Shown here: in pieces, positions 1 to 7,865 of the stretch
Position numbering within the stretch: the stretch's first letter is position 1
Layout of the letters: each line of letters starts with the position of its first letter
Position numbers and translations under genes: made by a program
The notes under the pieces: generated by a model
What the model was told of the DNA's origin: nothing
Database searches by the model: none
The model's input: the letters and a program-made list of their open reading frames with translations, nothing else
Assembly (NCBI GenBank): GCA_002438905.1
Contig: DJSA01000051.1
Span: 1-17,925 of the forward strand
DNA length: 17,925 nt
DNA from: Bacteroidales bacterium UBA6346
GTDB taxonomy: Bacteria > Bacteroidota > Bacteroidia > Bacteroidales > UBA932
Direction of reading: 5' to 3'

Positions 1-38
1 TATAAATTTAACGAACTATTGAGTGTAAATAAACGCGA

Positions 39-46
39 TAATTTAT
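39..46 (+). promoter_or_regulatory. possible -7 box for the DUF47 gene
   Basis: TAATTTAT partly matches the Bacteroidota -7 consensus TAnnTTTG. A weak ATTG lies 17 bases upstream (18-21), where the -33 box is expected. Transcription would start near 52, which favours the ATG at 108 over the ATG at 57. The match is imperfect, so this is tentative. Confidence 0.25.
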
Positions 47-107
47 CTTTTTTACGATGTTATTGCCGGAAAATAAATGTATCTTTGGACGAAACAATCA
101 GTGGAAC

Positions 108-758
108 ATGATATTTTTCAGACGTTTTTTTGCAAAGAAGAGGAAGTATATGCCTCTTTTCATGAAACAGGCCGAGTACATAAAAGCGGCATCATCGATT
201 CTTGTCCGCATGGTACAGACTACAGACAAAGACGAGTGGCTTAACTGCGAAAATATGATCAAAACATATGAGGTGCAGGCAGATGCACTTTTGACGGAGA
301 TATACGAGGAATTGTATGGTCAACTGATCGTGCCTGTCAGCAGGATAGACCTTCAGACTATGGCGATGTCCGTGGATGACTTTATAGACAAGATAAATTC
401 TTCTGCGAAGTCCATACTTCTTTATTTCCCGAAAAGGCTTGATTCGCAGATTGAGGATATGGCTACCTATATTATGTCAAGTGCCGATGCCCTCGGGGAT
501 ATGATCCAGTGCCTGAGTGATTTCAAGAAGAACTTCGCTCAGATAATCAGCCAGTGTGACAGAATCACGGAGCTGGAACATGCGGCGGACGAAACTTACG
601 AGGAATATGTAGGCTACATCTTCCAGAACGAGAGCGACCCGATTGAACTCATGAAATACAAGAACATAGCCGAGGCCCTTGAAGAAACTTCCGATACGGC
701 TAAGCGAATTTCGGACAATATCCGTATGGTTCTTCTGAAATATATGGAAAAACACTGA
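108..758 (+). CDS. DUF47 / PhoU-like protein
   Basis: A 216-residue all-helical cytoplasmic protein resembling the DUF47 (PF01865) family, relatives of PhoU that commonly accompany PiT-type inorganic phosphate transporters and are thought to modulate them. The sequence opens with the basic, aromatic stretch FFRRFFAKKRKYMPLF. It then shows the repeated helix pattern of the family: a KTYEVQAD...IYEELYG segment, FIDKI, and a second TELEHAADETYEEYV segment with the acidic residues that bind metal in PhoU-like folds. The frame is open from an ATG at 57, but 216 residues is closer to family length and the start at 108 leaves room for a leader. The glycosyltransferase begins 31 bases downstream and may be co-transcribed. 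No phosphate transporter gene is visible; one could lie left of the window. Family call is good; the role is inferred from homologues. Confidence 0.85.
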   Translation: MIFFRRFFAKKRKYMPLFMKQAEYIKAASSILVRMVQTTDKDEWLNCENMIKTYEVQADALLTEIYEELYGQLIVPVSRIDLQTMAMSVDDFIDKINSSAKSILLYFPKRLDSQIEDMATYIMSSADALGDMIQCLSDFKKNFAQIISQCDRITELEHAADETYEEYVGYIFQNESDPIELMKYKNIAEALEETSDTAKRISDNIRMVLLKYMEKH

Positions 759-789
759 CGTACTCTTCCGAGGCGTCTTCAATGGAATT

Positions 790-1656
790 ATGACAGTGGA
801 AAGAAAAAGAATCTGCGCTCTTACGATGGTTCGCAACGACGATTTTTATCTTCGCCGTTGGGTGGAATACTATGGGCGCGAGCTTGGAAAGGAGAATCTG
901 TACATCTATTTTGACGGGACGGATCAGAAGGTTCCCGACTTCTGTGAGGGCGCGAATGTGAAGTCCGTGGAGAAAATTCCGGGGCAGGTGGTCGTGGCGG
1001 AAAAAGGGCGTCTGGACTTGCTTTCGGAGACGGCGGCGGCACTGCTCAAGAAATATGATCTTGTGATTGGCACGGATGCCGACGAGTTCCTTGTCGTTGA
1101 TCCGAAGTCTGGACTTTCTTTGGCCGATTATCTTTCGGAGCAGGCAATTGATGTCTGCCTGTCCGGTCTTGGAATCGACATGGGACAGTTTCTCGGGAAA
1201 GAGGGTGATCCCCGCACCCCAGAGGGCGACATTGACGACAACAGAACCTTCCTAGAGCAGCGTCATTACGGACTTCTCGGAACGCGCTACACCAAACCGT
1301 CTGTCATTGCCGCGCCTGTCCGCTGGGGCAGAGGCTTTCACCGCGTGAAGGGACACAACTTCCACATCGGCAAGGGACTGTTTCTTTTCCATTTCGGCTA
1401 TTTCGACATGGCCCGCATTCAGGCTCGTTTTGCGGACAAGGATCGCGCTGCCGCTGGCTGGACCAAGCATCTAGCCAAGCGCTCCCGCACCATCAGGGTC
1501 GTTACGGAAAAACCGGCCCGCGACTTCGACAAATGGACTGCCGTGGCCCGTTGTATCCAGACTTTCGTCCGTCCTCCCTATGCTTGGAACAAGCCTGCAA
1601 TGTTCAATCTCGACATCGTTGTCCGCATTCCCGACCGCTTCAGCAAAATCATTTGA
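790..1656 (+). CDS. glycosyltransferase, family 2-like (Glyco_tranf_2_4 type)
   Basis: A 288-residue soluble protein with no membrane segment or signal peptide. The N-terminus ICALTMVRNDDFYLRRWVEYY (residues 8-28) is the typical opening of the Glyco_tranf_2_4 / GT92-like group, in which a short Rossmann-type strand is followed by a conserved RND and a WVxYY helix. LYIYFDGTDQ follows at 37-46. GTDADEF at 94-100 supplies the DxD-type acidic motif (D96, D98) that binds the metal and nucleotide-sugar. The C-terminal half has the HNFHIGKG and FHFGYFDM segments seen in these enzymes. The donor, acceptor and product cannot be told from sequence; roles in surface polysaccharide or LPS decoration are usual. 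No other glycan genes are adjacent. It lies 31 bases after the DUF47 gene and is followed by a terminator-like hairpin. Confidence 0.8.
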   Translation: MTVERKRICALTMVRNDDFYLRRWVEYYGRELGKENLYIYFDGTDQKVPDFCEGANVKSVEKIPGQVVVAEKGRLDLLSETAAALLKKYDLVIGTDADEFLVVDPKSGLSLADYLSEQAIDVCLSGLGIDMGQFLGKEGDPRTPEGDIDDNRTFLEQRHYGLLGTRYTKPSVIAAPVRWGRGFHRVKGHNFHIGKGLFLFHFGYFDMARIQARFADKDRAAAGWTKHLAKRSRTIRVVTEKPARDFDKWTAVARCIQTFVRPPYAWNKPAMFNLDIVVRIPDRFSKII

Positions 1657-1683
1657 TTTTTTTAGGCAAATAGTCCTTTACAC

Positions 1684-1724
1684 AAAAATCCCGCTCTGAT
1701 TCAATTCAAAGCGGGATTTAATCT
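1684..1724. terminator. rho-independent terminator, probably bidirectional
   Basis: A perfect 10-bp stem, AAATCCCGCT (1686-1695) with AGCGGGATTT (1710-1719), encloses a 14-base loop. Read on the - strand the stem is followed by TTTTTGTG, so it best fits as an end for the nqr transcript. Read on + it lies 30-60 bases after the glycosyltransferase stop, with only a short T-run inside the stem end. It sits between two converging genes, so it can serve both. Confidence 0.65.
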
Positions 1725-1741
1725 ATAAGCAGTTGCCGAAA

Positions 1742-1867
1742 GGAAAAATTGCAGAAGCAGTGCGGATGCAAGGCGCGGGGTGAAGGTGAAACCGCAGCAA
1801 CCTGATGGTTGTGAGGATTTCATCAAGCCCCGCAACGCAGCAGACGTGCTGCTTCTGCAATTTTTCC
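1742..1867. repeat. 126-base palindromic element after nqrF
   Basis: The arms GGAAAAATTGCAGAAGCAG (1742-1760) and CTGCTTCTGCAATTTTTCC (1849-1867) are perfect 19-bp inverted repeats. The 88 bases between them contain nested complementary segments: GCGGGG (1775-1780) with CCCCGC (1828-1833), GGTGAAA (1785-1791) with TTTCATC (1818-1824), and CAACC (1798-1802) with GGTTG (1807-1811) around a TGAT loop. The right arm ends one base before the nqrF stop codon. No coding frame is convincing and no target-site duplication is seen. It could be a transcript-end structure, a small structured RNA or an interspersed palindromic repeat. Confidence 0.7.
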
Positions 1868-3154
1868 CTATGCACCGAAGTTATCGTATAGGATATTCTC
1901 CGGCGGAACTCCAAGCGAATCAAGCAATTTGTTCACGCAGTTGACCATCATAGGCGGACCGCACATGAAGTACTTGATGTCCTCAGGCGCATCGTGATTC
2001 TTGAGATAGGTCTCGTACATCACGTTGTGGACAAACCCTGCCACATACTTCACTCCAGCTGCGTCTGCCGCCGGATCCGGACGGTCGAGAGCAAGGTGGA
2101 AGTGGAAGTTCGGGAACTCCTTTTCGATCTGTGCGAAATCATCGAGATAGAAGGCCTCAACGAGGGCACGTGCACCATAGAAGAAGTGAACTTCCCTCTT
2201 TGTCTTGCGCGTCTTGAAGAGTTCCATGATATGGCTGCGGAGAGGTGCCATACCAGCGCCGCCGCCGACAAAGATGTATTCCTGTGAGTCCGGGTCGTTC
2301 TCCGGGAGAAGGAACTCTCCGTAAGGACCGCTGATGATTACCTTATCACCCGGCTTGCGAGTGAACACGTAAGAAGAGCCGATACCTGGGTTCACCGGAA
2401 GCAGTTTCGGTCCGAGCTCGCGTGGGACGCTCCTGTCGAAAGGAGGCGTAGCGATACGCACGTTGAGCTTTATTATGCCCTTCTCGCCTGGATAGGAGGC
2501 CATTGAGTATGCACGGACGGTAGGTGTCGGATTGGAGGCGTGGAGCTTGAAGAAGCCATACTTCTCCCAATCTGCCCTGTACTCATCGGAAACATCGATG
2601 TCCTTGAAGTCCAGCTCGTAGGCAGGAATGTCAATCTGGATGTATTCGCCGCTCTTGAACTCAAGATGCTCTCCTTCTGGAAGCTTCACTGTGAATTCCT
2701 TGATGAAGGTTGCCACGTTGTCGTTGCTGATCACCTCGCACTCAAGCTTCTTGACTGAAAGGGCTGAATCAGGAATGACGATTTTCATGTCTTCCTTGAC
2801 CTTAACCTGGCAGCCGAGTCTCCAATGGTCGTTGATCTGCTTGCGGTTGAAGAATCCGACTTCGGTTGGAAGTATTGTTCCTCCACCCTCGGTCACACGG
2901 CATTTGCACTGTCCGCAGTTCCCCTTTCCGCCGCAGGCTGACGGGAGGAAAATCTTCTCGCCCGCAAGTGTGTGAAGCAGGTCCCCGCCGGGAGTGACAT
3001 TGACTTCCTTCTTTCCATCGTTGATGTTGATCTTGACAGTGCCCTTTGGTGTCAGCCATGTCTTTATGATCAGGAGGAGAGCCACGAGGATGAGCGTCAC
3101 GACGGTGAACACCGCCATGGCACCGATAATTGTATTTATCATTTCATTTCCCAT
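1868..3154 (-). CDS. nqrF: Na+-translocating NADH:quinone oxidoreductase subunit F
   Basis: The NADH-oxidising entry subunit of the Na+-NQR complex, 428 residues. One N-terminal membrane helix (about 6-30) anchors it. A plant-type ferredoxin domain follows, with 2Fe-2S ligands C74, C80, C83 and C115 (CGGKGNCGQC, then a distant LGC). The ferredoxin-reductase part binds FAD through RAYSMAS (214-220). The NAD(P)H site shows VGGGAGMAP (296-304) and MCGPPMM (397-403). The C-terminus LYDNFGA is typical of NqrF. Every ligand sits four residues later than in the Vibrio enzyme numbering I know. Electrons pass from NADH to FAD, then 2Fe-2S, then on to the Fe centre of NqrD/E. A strong SD-like GGAGGAAAGG precedes the ATG. 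It is the last gene of the operon, 15 bases after nqrE. Confidence 0.97.
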   Translation of the reverse strand: MGNEMINTIIGAMAVFTVVTLILVALLLIIKTWLTPKGTVKININDGKKEVNVTPGGDLLHTLAGEKIFLPSACGGKGNCGQCKCRVTEGGGTILPTEVGFFNRKQINDHWRLGCQVKVKEDMKIVIPDSALSVKKLECEVISNDNVATFIKEFTVKLPEGEHLEFKSGEYIQIDIPAYELDFKDIDVSDEYRADWEKYGFFKLHASNPTPTVRAYSMASYPGEKGIIKLNVRIATPPFDRSVPRELGPKLLPVNPGIGSSYVFTRKPGDKVIISGPYGEFLLPENDPDSQEYIFVGGGAGMAPLRSHIMELFKTRKTKREVHFFYGARALVEAFYLDDFAQIEKEFPNFHFHLALDRPDPAADAAGVKYVAGFVHNVMYETYLKNHDAPEDIKYFMCGPPMMVNCVNKLLDSLGVPPENILYDNFGA

Positions 3155-3169
3155 ATACCTTTCCTCCGA

Positions 3170-3766
3170 TTAAAGTTGAATTCCCATAAATGTCATGAAC
3201 GCCATACCCATCAGACCCACTGTGATGAATGTGATTCCGAGCCCTTTCAGAGGTGCAGGGACATTTGAGTATGACATTTTCTCGCGGATTGCCGCAAGAG
3301 TGACGATTGCGAGGAACCAGCCGAAACCGGAACCGAGCGCGTAGGTCGTCGCCTCTCCGAGGTTCGCGAAATCCTTCTCCTGCATGAAGAGGGAACCACC
3401 GAGAATCGCGCAGTTCACCGCGATGAGCGGCAGGAAAATTCCGAGCTGCGAGTAAAGGGCAGGGGCGAATTTCTCAACCACCATCTCGACTATCTGAACG
3501 ATTGCCGCAATCACCGCGATGAACACGATGAAACTGAGGAAGCTCAGGTCAACGCCCGGGATGAGCGCGTCAGGTGCGAGCACATACTTGTTGAGAAGGT
3601 AGTTTATCGGAAGAGTGATAAGTTGCACGAAGATAACAGCGGCACCCAGTCCGGAAGCTGTCTTCACGTTCTTTGATACTGCCAGGTATGAACACATGCC
3701 GAGGAAGTATGCAAAAATCATATTGTCAACGAAGACTGACTTTACGAATAAGCTAATATATTCCAT
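3170..3766 (-). CDS. nqrE: Na+-translocating NADH:quinone oxidoreductase subunit E
   Basis: An integral membrane subunit of 198 residues with six predicted helices, homologous to NqrD and to RnfA. C25 (in GMCSYLA) and C119 (in AVNCAILGG) correspond to the pair which, together with the pair in NqrD, holds the intramembrane iron (2Fe-2S-type) centre. That centre relays electrons across the bilayer from NqrF to NqrC. The length matches the family. The gene lies 18 bases after nqrD and 15 before nqrF. No strong ribosome binding site precedes the ATG, which is common in this phylum. Subunit E rather than D or RnfA is indicated by the order in the operon and by the sequence around both cysteines. 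Confidence 0.97.
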   Translation of the reverse strand: MEYISLFVKSVFVDNMIFAYFLGMCSYLAVSKNVKTASGLGAAVIFVQLITLPINYLLNKYVLAPDALIPGVDLSFLSFIVFIAVIAAIVQIVEMVVEKFAPALYSQLGIFLPLIAVNCAILGGSLFMQEKDFANLGEATTYALGSGFGWFLAIVTLAAIREKMSYSNVPAPLKGLGITFITVGLMGMAFMTFMGIQL

Positions 3767-3784
3767 AGTAAACTGAGTTTGTCG

Positions 3785-4408
3785 TTATTTCTCCTGGAGA
3801 TCCTTCTGAATCGAGCGCTGTACCCACACGATGCATCCGAGGAGGATGAGGGCCATAGGCGGAAGGATTACGAGACCATTGTTCATGTAACCGGCATTGT
3901 AGAATGCCTCCGGGATGACTCTGAATCCGAATAGCGTGCCGCTTCCGAGGAGTTCGCGGAAGAATGCCACAATGATAAGAATCATTCCGTAGCCGGCACC
4001 ATTCGCGAGACCGTCAAGAAGTGATGGAATCGGCTTGTTGCCGAGTGCGAATGCTTCGATTCGACCCATCACGATGCAGTTTGTGATGATGAGGCCGACA
4101 TAGACCGAAAGTGTCTTGCTTATGCTGTAGGCGTATGCCTTGAGCACCTGGTCGACCAGAATCACCATGAGCGACACAACCACGAGCTGGACGATGATTC
4201 GGATTCGGTTAGGAATCGACTTTCTCATCATCGACACGACGAAGCTTGAAAGGCCGGTCACTATGGTCACCGAAAGCGCCATCACAAGCGCGCCCTTTAA
4301 TTGTACGGTCACTGCCAGAGAAGAGCAGATACCGAGCACCAGGACGGTGACAGGATTCCCCTTGAATATAGGGTTGAGTAATGTTTCCTTCAAATTAAAA
4401 TCTTTCAT
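3785..4408 (-). CDS. nqrD: Na+-translocating NADH:quinone oxidoreductase subunit D
   Basis: An integral membrane subunit of 207 residues, the inverted-topology partner of NqrE. C28 (LGICSSLAVT) and C111 (IITNCIVMGR) are the iron-centre ligands. The EAFALGNKPIPSLLDG loop and GYGMILIIVAFFRELLGSG are typical of NqrD/RnfE. Its SD-like sequence GGAGGAA is built from the last two GAG/GAA codons of nqrC, and its ATG lies only 3 bases after the nqrC stop, so translation of the two is probably coupled. The hydrophilic N-terminus (KDFNLKETLLNP) matches the family start. Confident assignment. Confidence 0.97.
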   Translation of the reverse strand: MKDFNLKETLLNPIFKGNPVTVLVLGICSSLAVTVQLKGALVMALSVTIVTGLSSFVVSMMRKSIPNRIRIIVQLVVVSLMVILVDQVLKAYAYSISKTLSVYVGLIITNCIVMGRIEAFALGNKPIPSLLDGLANGAGYGMILIIVAFFRELLGSGTLFGFRVIPEAFYNAGYMNNGLVILPPMALILLGCIVWVQRSIQKDLQEK

Positions 4409-4411
4409 AAC

Positions 4412-5260
4412 CTATTCCTCCGCAGTTTCAGCCTCGGCAGCATCCTCTGTTGCCTCGTTATTGGTTTCAGCCTCGGCAGCAGCGGCATTTTTGGCCGCGA
4501 TGCCATTGAGATAAGGAAGATAGTATTTCACCCAAGTGTTGATGGTCGTCCCTACAGCCTTTGAGGTGATTGACGCTCCGGAGATTGCATCCACTCCGTG
4601 AATGTCGCCGTGAGCACCGCCCTTTACGACGTCGAAATGACCGTCGTCAGTGAGTTTGTGTCCTTTGAACTGGCTGTAGAAAGGTTCCTCGGCGATCTTT
4701 GCACCCAAGCCCGGAGTCTCGCTCTTGTGGTCGAAGACGGCACCATCGAAGGTGCGGCCGTCCTCGTCGAATGCAAGATAACCCCAAATCGGTCCCCAAA
4801 GTCCGGCGCCATAGCATGGAATGACGGTGACAGTCTTGCCTGCAATGTCAAAGATATAGACCGGAAGCCTGAGTTCCTTTGCGGCGTCAGCGTTGCCGGC
4901 CTCAATCTTCTTGATGATGTCGTTCTGCTTCTTGAGATCGGAAGTGGAGGCAACCTGAATTGCCTTGAGGTCCTTCTTTCCGAGATTCATTGACTCTCCG
5001 ACTTTGTTTCCCTTGCTGTCGATATAGTATGCGTCGACAACCTTGTCGCGGTATGTAGCGAGGACGTCCGTGTCTTCATTGATTGTGAAGTTGTCATCGG
5101 CCTGAGCTGCTGCAGTTAGCACCTTGGTGATGGTCTCCAGCTTCACGTTCTCGTTCTGCTTGTCCTTGAGGCCTTCTGCTGCGAAAGCGAGAATCGCCGC
5201 CACCACAACCACAAGAACGGTTGAATATATAACTGTATATACGTTGCTGTTAGTATTCAT
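4412..5260 (-). CDS. nqrC: Na+-translocating NADH:quinone oxidoreductase subunit C
   Basis: A periplasm-facing subunit of 282 residues with one N-terminal membrane helix (about 8-28) and an FMN-binding domain. In the family, FMN is covalently joined by the ApbE flavin transferase to a Thr in a D-x-x-(S/T)-G-A-T motif. Here the motif reads DAISGAS (224-230), so S230 occupies the acceptor position; the surrounding ITSKAV is normal. Other family segments are present, including PVYIFDI and YGAGLWGPIWGYLAFD. The C-terminus carries an acidic Ala/Glu/Thr tail (256-282) made partly by a 39-base duplication. No apbE is visible in the window. Start chosen for the MNTNSNVYTV opening, 12 bases after nqrB. 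Confidence 0.95.
   Translation of the reverse strand: MNTNSNVYTVIYSTVLVVVVAAILAFAAEGLKDKQNENVKLETITKVLTAAAQADDNFTINEDTDVLATYRDKVVDAYYIDSKGNKVGESMNLGKKDLKAIQVASTSDLKKQNDIIKKIEAGNADAAKELRLPVYIFDIAGKTVTVIPCYGAGLWGPIWGYLAFDEDGRTFDGAVFDHKSETPGLGAKIAEEPFYSQFKGHKLTDDGHFDVVKGGAHGDIHGVDAISGASITSKAVGTTINTWVKYYLPYLNGIAAKNAAAAEAETNNEATEDAAEAETAEE
4425..4481. repeat. 39-base-period direct repeat in the nqrC tail
   Basis: An 18-base word, GTTTCAGCCTCGGCAGCA, occurs at 4425-4442 and again at 4464-4481. On the coding strand it gives the peptide AAEAET twice, 13 codons apart, so the acidic C-terminal tail of NqrC looks like the product of a short in-frame duplication. Confidence 0.8.
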
Positions 5261-5272
5261 ATTATATAGTTT

Positions 5273-6445
5273 CTAAGCGATTTTTACTTTCTTGTTCTGC
5301 CTCTTGATGGAGCACTCAATGACGCAGTAGTCGATGAGCGGAGCGAATGTGTTCATCAGAAGTATCGCGAGCATCATCCCTTCCGCATATCCCGGGTTCC
5401 AGAGCCTTACCGTGACCGCAAGCGCACCTACAAGGAAACCGTAAATCCACTTGCCGCACTCTGTCTGAGCGGATGTGACAGGGTCGGTCGCCATGAATAC
5501 GGAGCCGAAGAGGAAGCCGCCCATGACGAGCTGATAGTAGCCCGGAAGGTCAGTCGCGCCGCAGGCATAACCGATGTAGCCAATTGCGAGGCCGCCGGCG
5601 ATTGACGAAACCATGATTTTCCACGAAGCCACGCCAGTGAACACGAGGATGAGCGCTCCGAGGAGTATAGCTATTGCTGAAGTCTCTCCGACAGAACCCG
5701 GAATAGTTCCGAGGAACATGTTGAGGAATGTGTAGCCGTGTTCGGCAAGTCCTTCTGCAGATGCGTTTGCAAGCGGAGTCGCTCCTGAGAATCCGTCAAC
5801 CAAACCGTTACCGGCGCACCATGCATTGTTGCCTGCTCCGAGGCCGCCGACCCACACTATGTCACCTGACATCTTGCTTGGGTAGGAGAAAAAGAGGAAC
5901 GCGCGCGCGAGGAGCGCCGGGTTCCAGATGTTCATTCCTGTGCCTCCGAAGACTTCCTTGCCGAAGATGACCGCGAATGCGACTGCAAGCGCGAGCATCC
6001 AGAGCGGAACATCTACAGGGACGATGAGCGGAATGATCATTCCGGAAACGAGGTAGCCCTCGTTAACCTCATGTCCGCGAAGCTGTGCGGATGTGAACTC
6101 GATGCCCAGACCAACGATGTAGGATACCAAGTAGAGCGGAAGAATCTTCACGATTCCGTAGCCCACCATTGGCCAGAATCCCCAGTTGAGTCCGTATGCG
6201 AGGGAGTGCTGGTAGCCCGTGTTCCAGATTCCGAAGAGGAGCGCCGGAACAAGGGAGAGCACCGCTATTATCATCACTCTCTTGAGATCTACGCAGTCCC
6301 TGATGTGCGAGCCCTTGCGGGTCACGGTGTCCGGGACGAAAAGGAATGTCTCGAATGCGTCGAACGTCGAATGAAGGAATCCAAGCTTTCCACCTTTCTC
6401 AAAGGTAGGCTTGATTTTGTCTACATATTTTCTTAATGCGTTCAT
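5273..6445 (-). CDS. nqrB: Na+-translocating NADH:quinone oxidoreductase subunit B
   Basis: The large membrane subunit, 390 residues with about ten helices, relative of RnfD. It carries the second covalent FMN on T223 in the canonical DGFSGAT motif (217-223), binds riboflavin and contributes to the Na+ channel and the quinone site. Other family segments are GGTGMNIWNPALLARAFLFF (167-186), MATDPVTSAQ (318-327) and NPGYAEGMMLAILLMN (350-365). The N-terminal soluble segment includes HSTFDAFETFLFVPDTVTRK, which is usual. The gene starts 10 bases after the nqrA stop and ends 12 bases before nqrC. The complete length and motifs support a working subunit. Confidence 0.97.
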   Translation of the reverse strand: MNALRKYVDKIKPTFEKGGKLGFLHSTFDAFETFLFVPDTVTRKGSHIRDCVDLKRVMIIAVLSLVPALLFGIWNTGYQHSLAYGLNWGFWPMVGYGIVKILPLYLVSYIVGLGIEFTSAQLRGHEVNEGYLVSGMIIPLIVPVDVPLWMLALAVAFAVIFGKEVFGGTGMNIWNPALLARAFLFFSYPSKMSGDIVWVGGLGAGNNAWCAGNGLVDGFSGATPLANASAEGLAEHGYTFLNMFLGTIPGSVGETSAIAILLGALILVFTGVASWKIMVSSIAGGLAIGYIGYACGATDLPGYYQLVMGGFLFGSVFMATDPVTSAQTECGKWIYGFLVGALAVTVRLWNPGYAEGMMLAILLMNTFAPLIDYCVIECSIKRQNKKVKIA

Positions 6446-6455
6446 AATCTTTTCT

Positions 6456-7811
6456 TTAAGCCATTTCCTTCATCATGAGAGATATGCCGTCCTCAATGAT
6501 TGACTGTATCTCGATTTTAGACGGGTCAACATATTCGCAGAGTGCGAAGTCCTCCGGAAGAACCTCGTATATTCCGAATTTCTCCATCTTTTCGATATCC
6601 TGTGCAAGGCATGCTTTCACGAGATAGACAGGGAAGAGGTGCATCGGGAGAACCTTTCCATACACGTCTGAAACAACGAATGCGCGGACTCCTCCGTGGA
6701 GGTTTGTGTCCATGTCGTATTTCTTATTTGGCGTGAGCCATGAGAAATACGTATGCGAAGCACTGAACAGATTGGTCCTGAATGGTTTCGCCCACCCGAA
6801 CATCTCGTATTCATTGCCTTCCTTGAGTATCGTCACCTGATTATCGAAAAACCCGAGGAATCCGTTGATGCCGATCGATGTGCCGGAGAGGGCGTCACCG
6901 CTGATGAAGCGGAGATTTTCAGGCTCTTGGTAGAACCATGCGAACTCTTTCATGGACATTCCCGGAACACAGTTTACGTATGCAGGCTCAACGGCGCGCG
7001 GACCCGTAATCGCGATTTTTCTCCTCACGTCATATTTTCCCGTGCGGAAGAGCTTTCCGATTGCCGCGAGCAGCACCATGGACACGGTCCACACCGTCTC
7101 TCCCTTGCGTATAGGGCTGATGTGGTGGATCTGAACTCCCACGTTGCCCGCCGGATGCTTGCCGGTGAATGTGTGCGGGATGATGTTTTCGAGTTTGTGG
7201 AACGGTGTCCCGGCATAGTTTGCGCTGTCGAATGACATGTGCACGCCGCCGTCCGTCAGTTTGTTCAGGGCATTGACGCCTGCTTGGATGTCAGCGAACT
7301 CGTCCCGGAGGGCATACTCCATGTCCGCTGCAAGCGGGGCTGTGTTAAATGCTGAAACGAAGATGGCCTTCGGCTTGACTTCAGGATTGGCGATGATGCC
7401 GTATGGCCTTTGGATGATAGCCGGCCAGAGACCGCCTTCAAGAAGAGCGGACTTTATGGCCTCAGCATCGAGGTCTGCCGGACTCTTCACTCCAAAGTCA
7501 ACATACTCCTGCGTCTGATCCGCCTTGATGCGGATTTCAAGCAACTTTCTCTTTTCACCGCGGACAATCTCGACGACCTCGCCGCTGACCGGAGATGCGA
7601 AGAGAATGTTCTGCGCCATCTTGTCTGCCATTACGGGCGTACCCGCGAGCACCTTATCGCCCTCCCTTACAAGGAGTTTCGGAACAAGCCCTCTGAAATC
7701 AGTCGGCTTGACGGCAATAATGTCCGGGGCAATCACCTTTCTGGTGTTGAGGGCCGCCGCTCCTTCGAGAGGAATGTTCAGACCCTTTTTCAAATAGATG
7801 TTGTTTGACAT
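6456..7811 (-). CDS. nqrA: Na+-translocating NADH:quinone oxidoreductase subunit A
   Basis: The cytoplasmic subunit of Na+-NQR, 451 residues, without its own redox cofactor in the family; it associates with NqrB near the quinone-reduction site. The N-terminal barrel-sandwich region (IAPDIIAVKPTDFRGLVPKL, then VREGDKVLAGTPV and SPVSGEVV) and the C-terminal KFGIYEVLPEDFALCEYVDPS are typical of NqrA and echo RnfC. An in-frame ATG at 7847 would add 12 residues, but the start at 7811 (MSNNIYLKKGLNIPLEG) gives the family N-terminus. It also leaves a leader of about 40 bases behind the -7 box at 7858-7865. First gene of the operon and divergent from pcrA. Confidence 0.96.
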   Translation of the reverse strand: MSNNIYLKKGLNIPLEGAAALNTRKVIAPDIIAVKPTDFRGLVPKLLVREGDKVLAGTPVMADKMAQNILFASPVSGEVVEIVRGEKRKLLEIRIKADQTQEYVDFGVKSPADLDAEAIKSALLEGGLWPAIIQRPYGIIANPEVKPKAIFVSAFNTAPLAADMEYALRDEFADIQAGVNALNKLTDGGVHMSFDSANYAGTPFHKLENIIPHTFTGKHPAGNVGVQIHHISPIRKGETVWTVSMVLLAAIGKLFRTGKYDVRRKIAITGPRAVEPAYVNCVPGMSMKEFAWFYQEPENLRFISGDALSGTSIGINGFLGFFDNQVTILKEGNEYEMFGWAKPFRTNLFSASHTYFSWLTPNKKYDMDTNLHGGVRAFVVSDVYGKVLPMHLFPVYLVKACLAQDIEKMEKFGIYEVLPEDFALCEYVDPSKIEIQSIIEDGISLMMKEMA

Positions 7812-7857
7812 TATAAAACGTTTTTGAGTAATATTTTTTATTTTCAAAAAACCGCCG

Positions 7858-7865
7858 CGAAGATA
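7858..7865 (-). promoter_or_regulatory. -7 box of the nqr operon promoter
   Basis: On the - strand this reads TATCTTCG, one base from the Bacteroidota consensus TAnnTTTG. No clean TTTG -33 box is found at 19-21 bases. A start near 7852 would give a 5' leader of about 40 AT-rich bases before nqrA. The match is good but unproven. Confidence 0.45.

Noticed and set aside
1773..1838. Resemblance to a cobalamin riboswitch core (GGTGAAA and CCCCGCAAC words)
   Set aside because: The spacing between the two words is wrong, the other conserved boxes are missing, and on the + strand nothing downstream could be controlled because nqrF converges on it.
7812..7847. Extended nqrA start adding 12 residues
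   Set aside because: The extra residues MKIKNITQKRFI are not part of the family, and the likely transcription start near 7852 would leave almost no leader.
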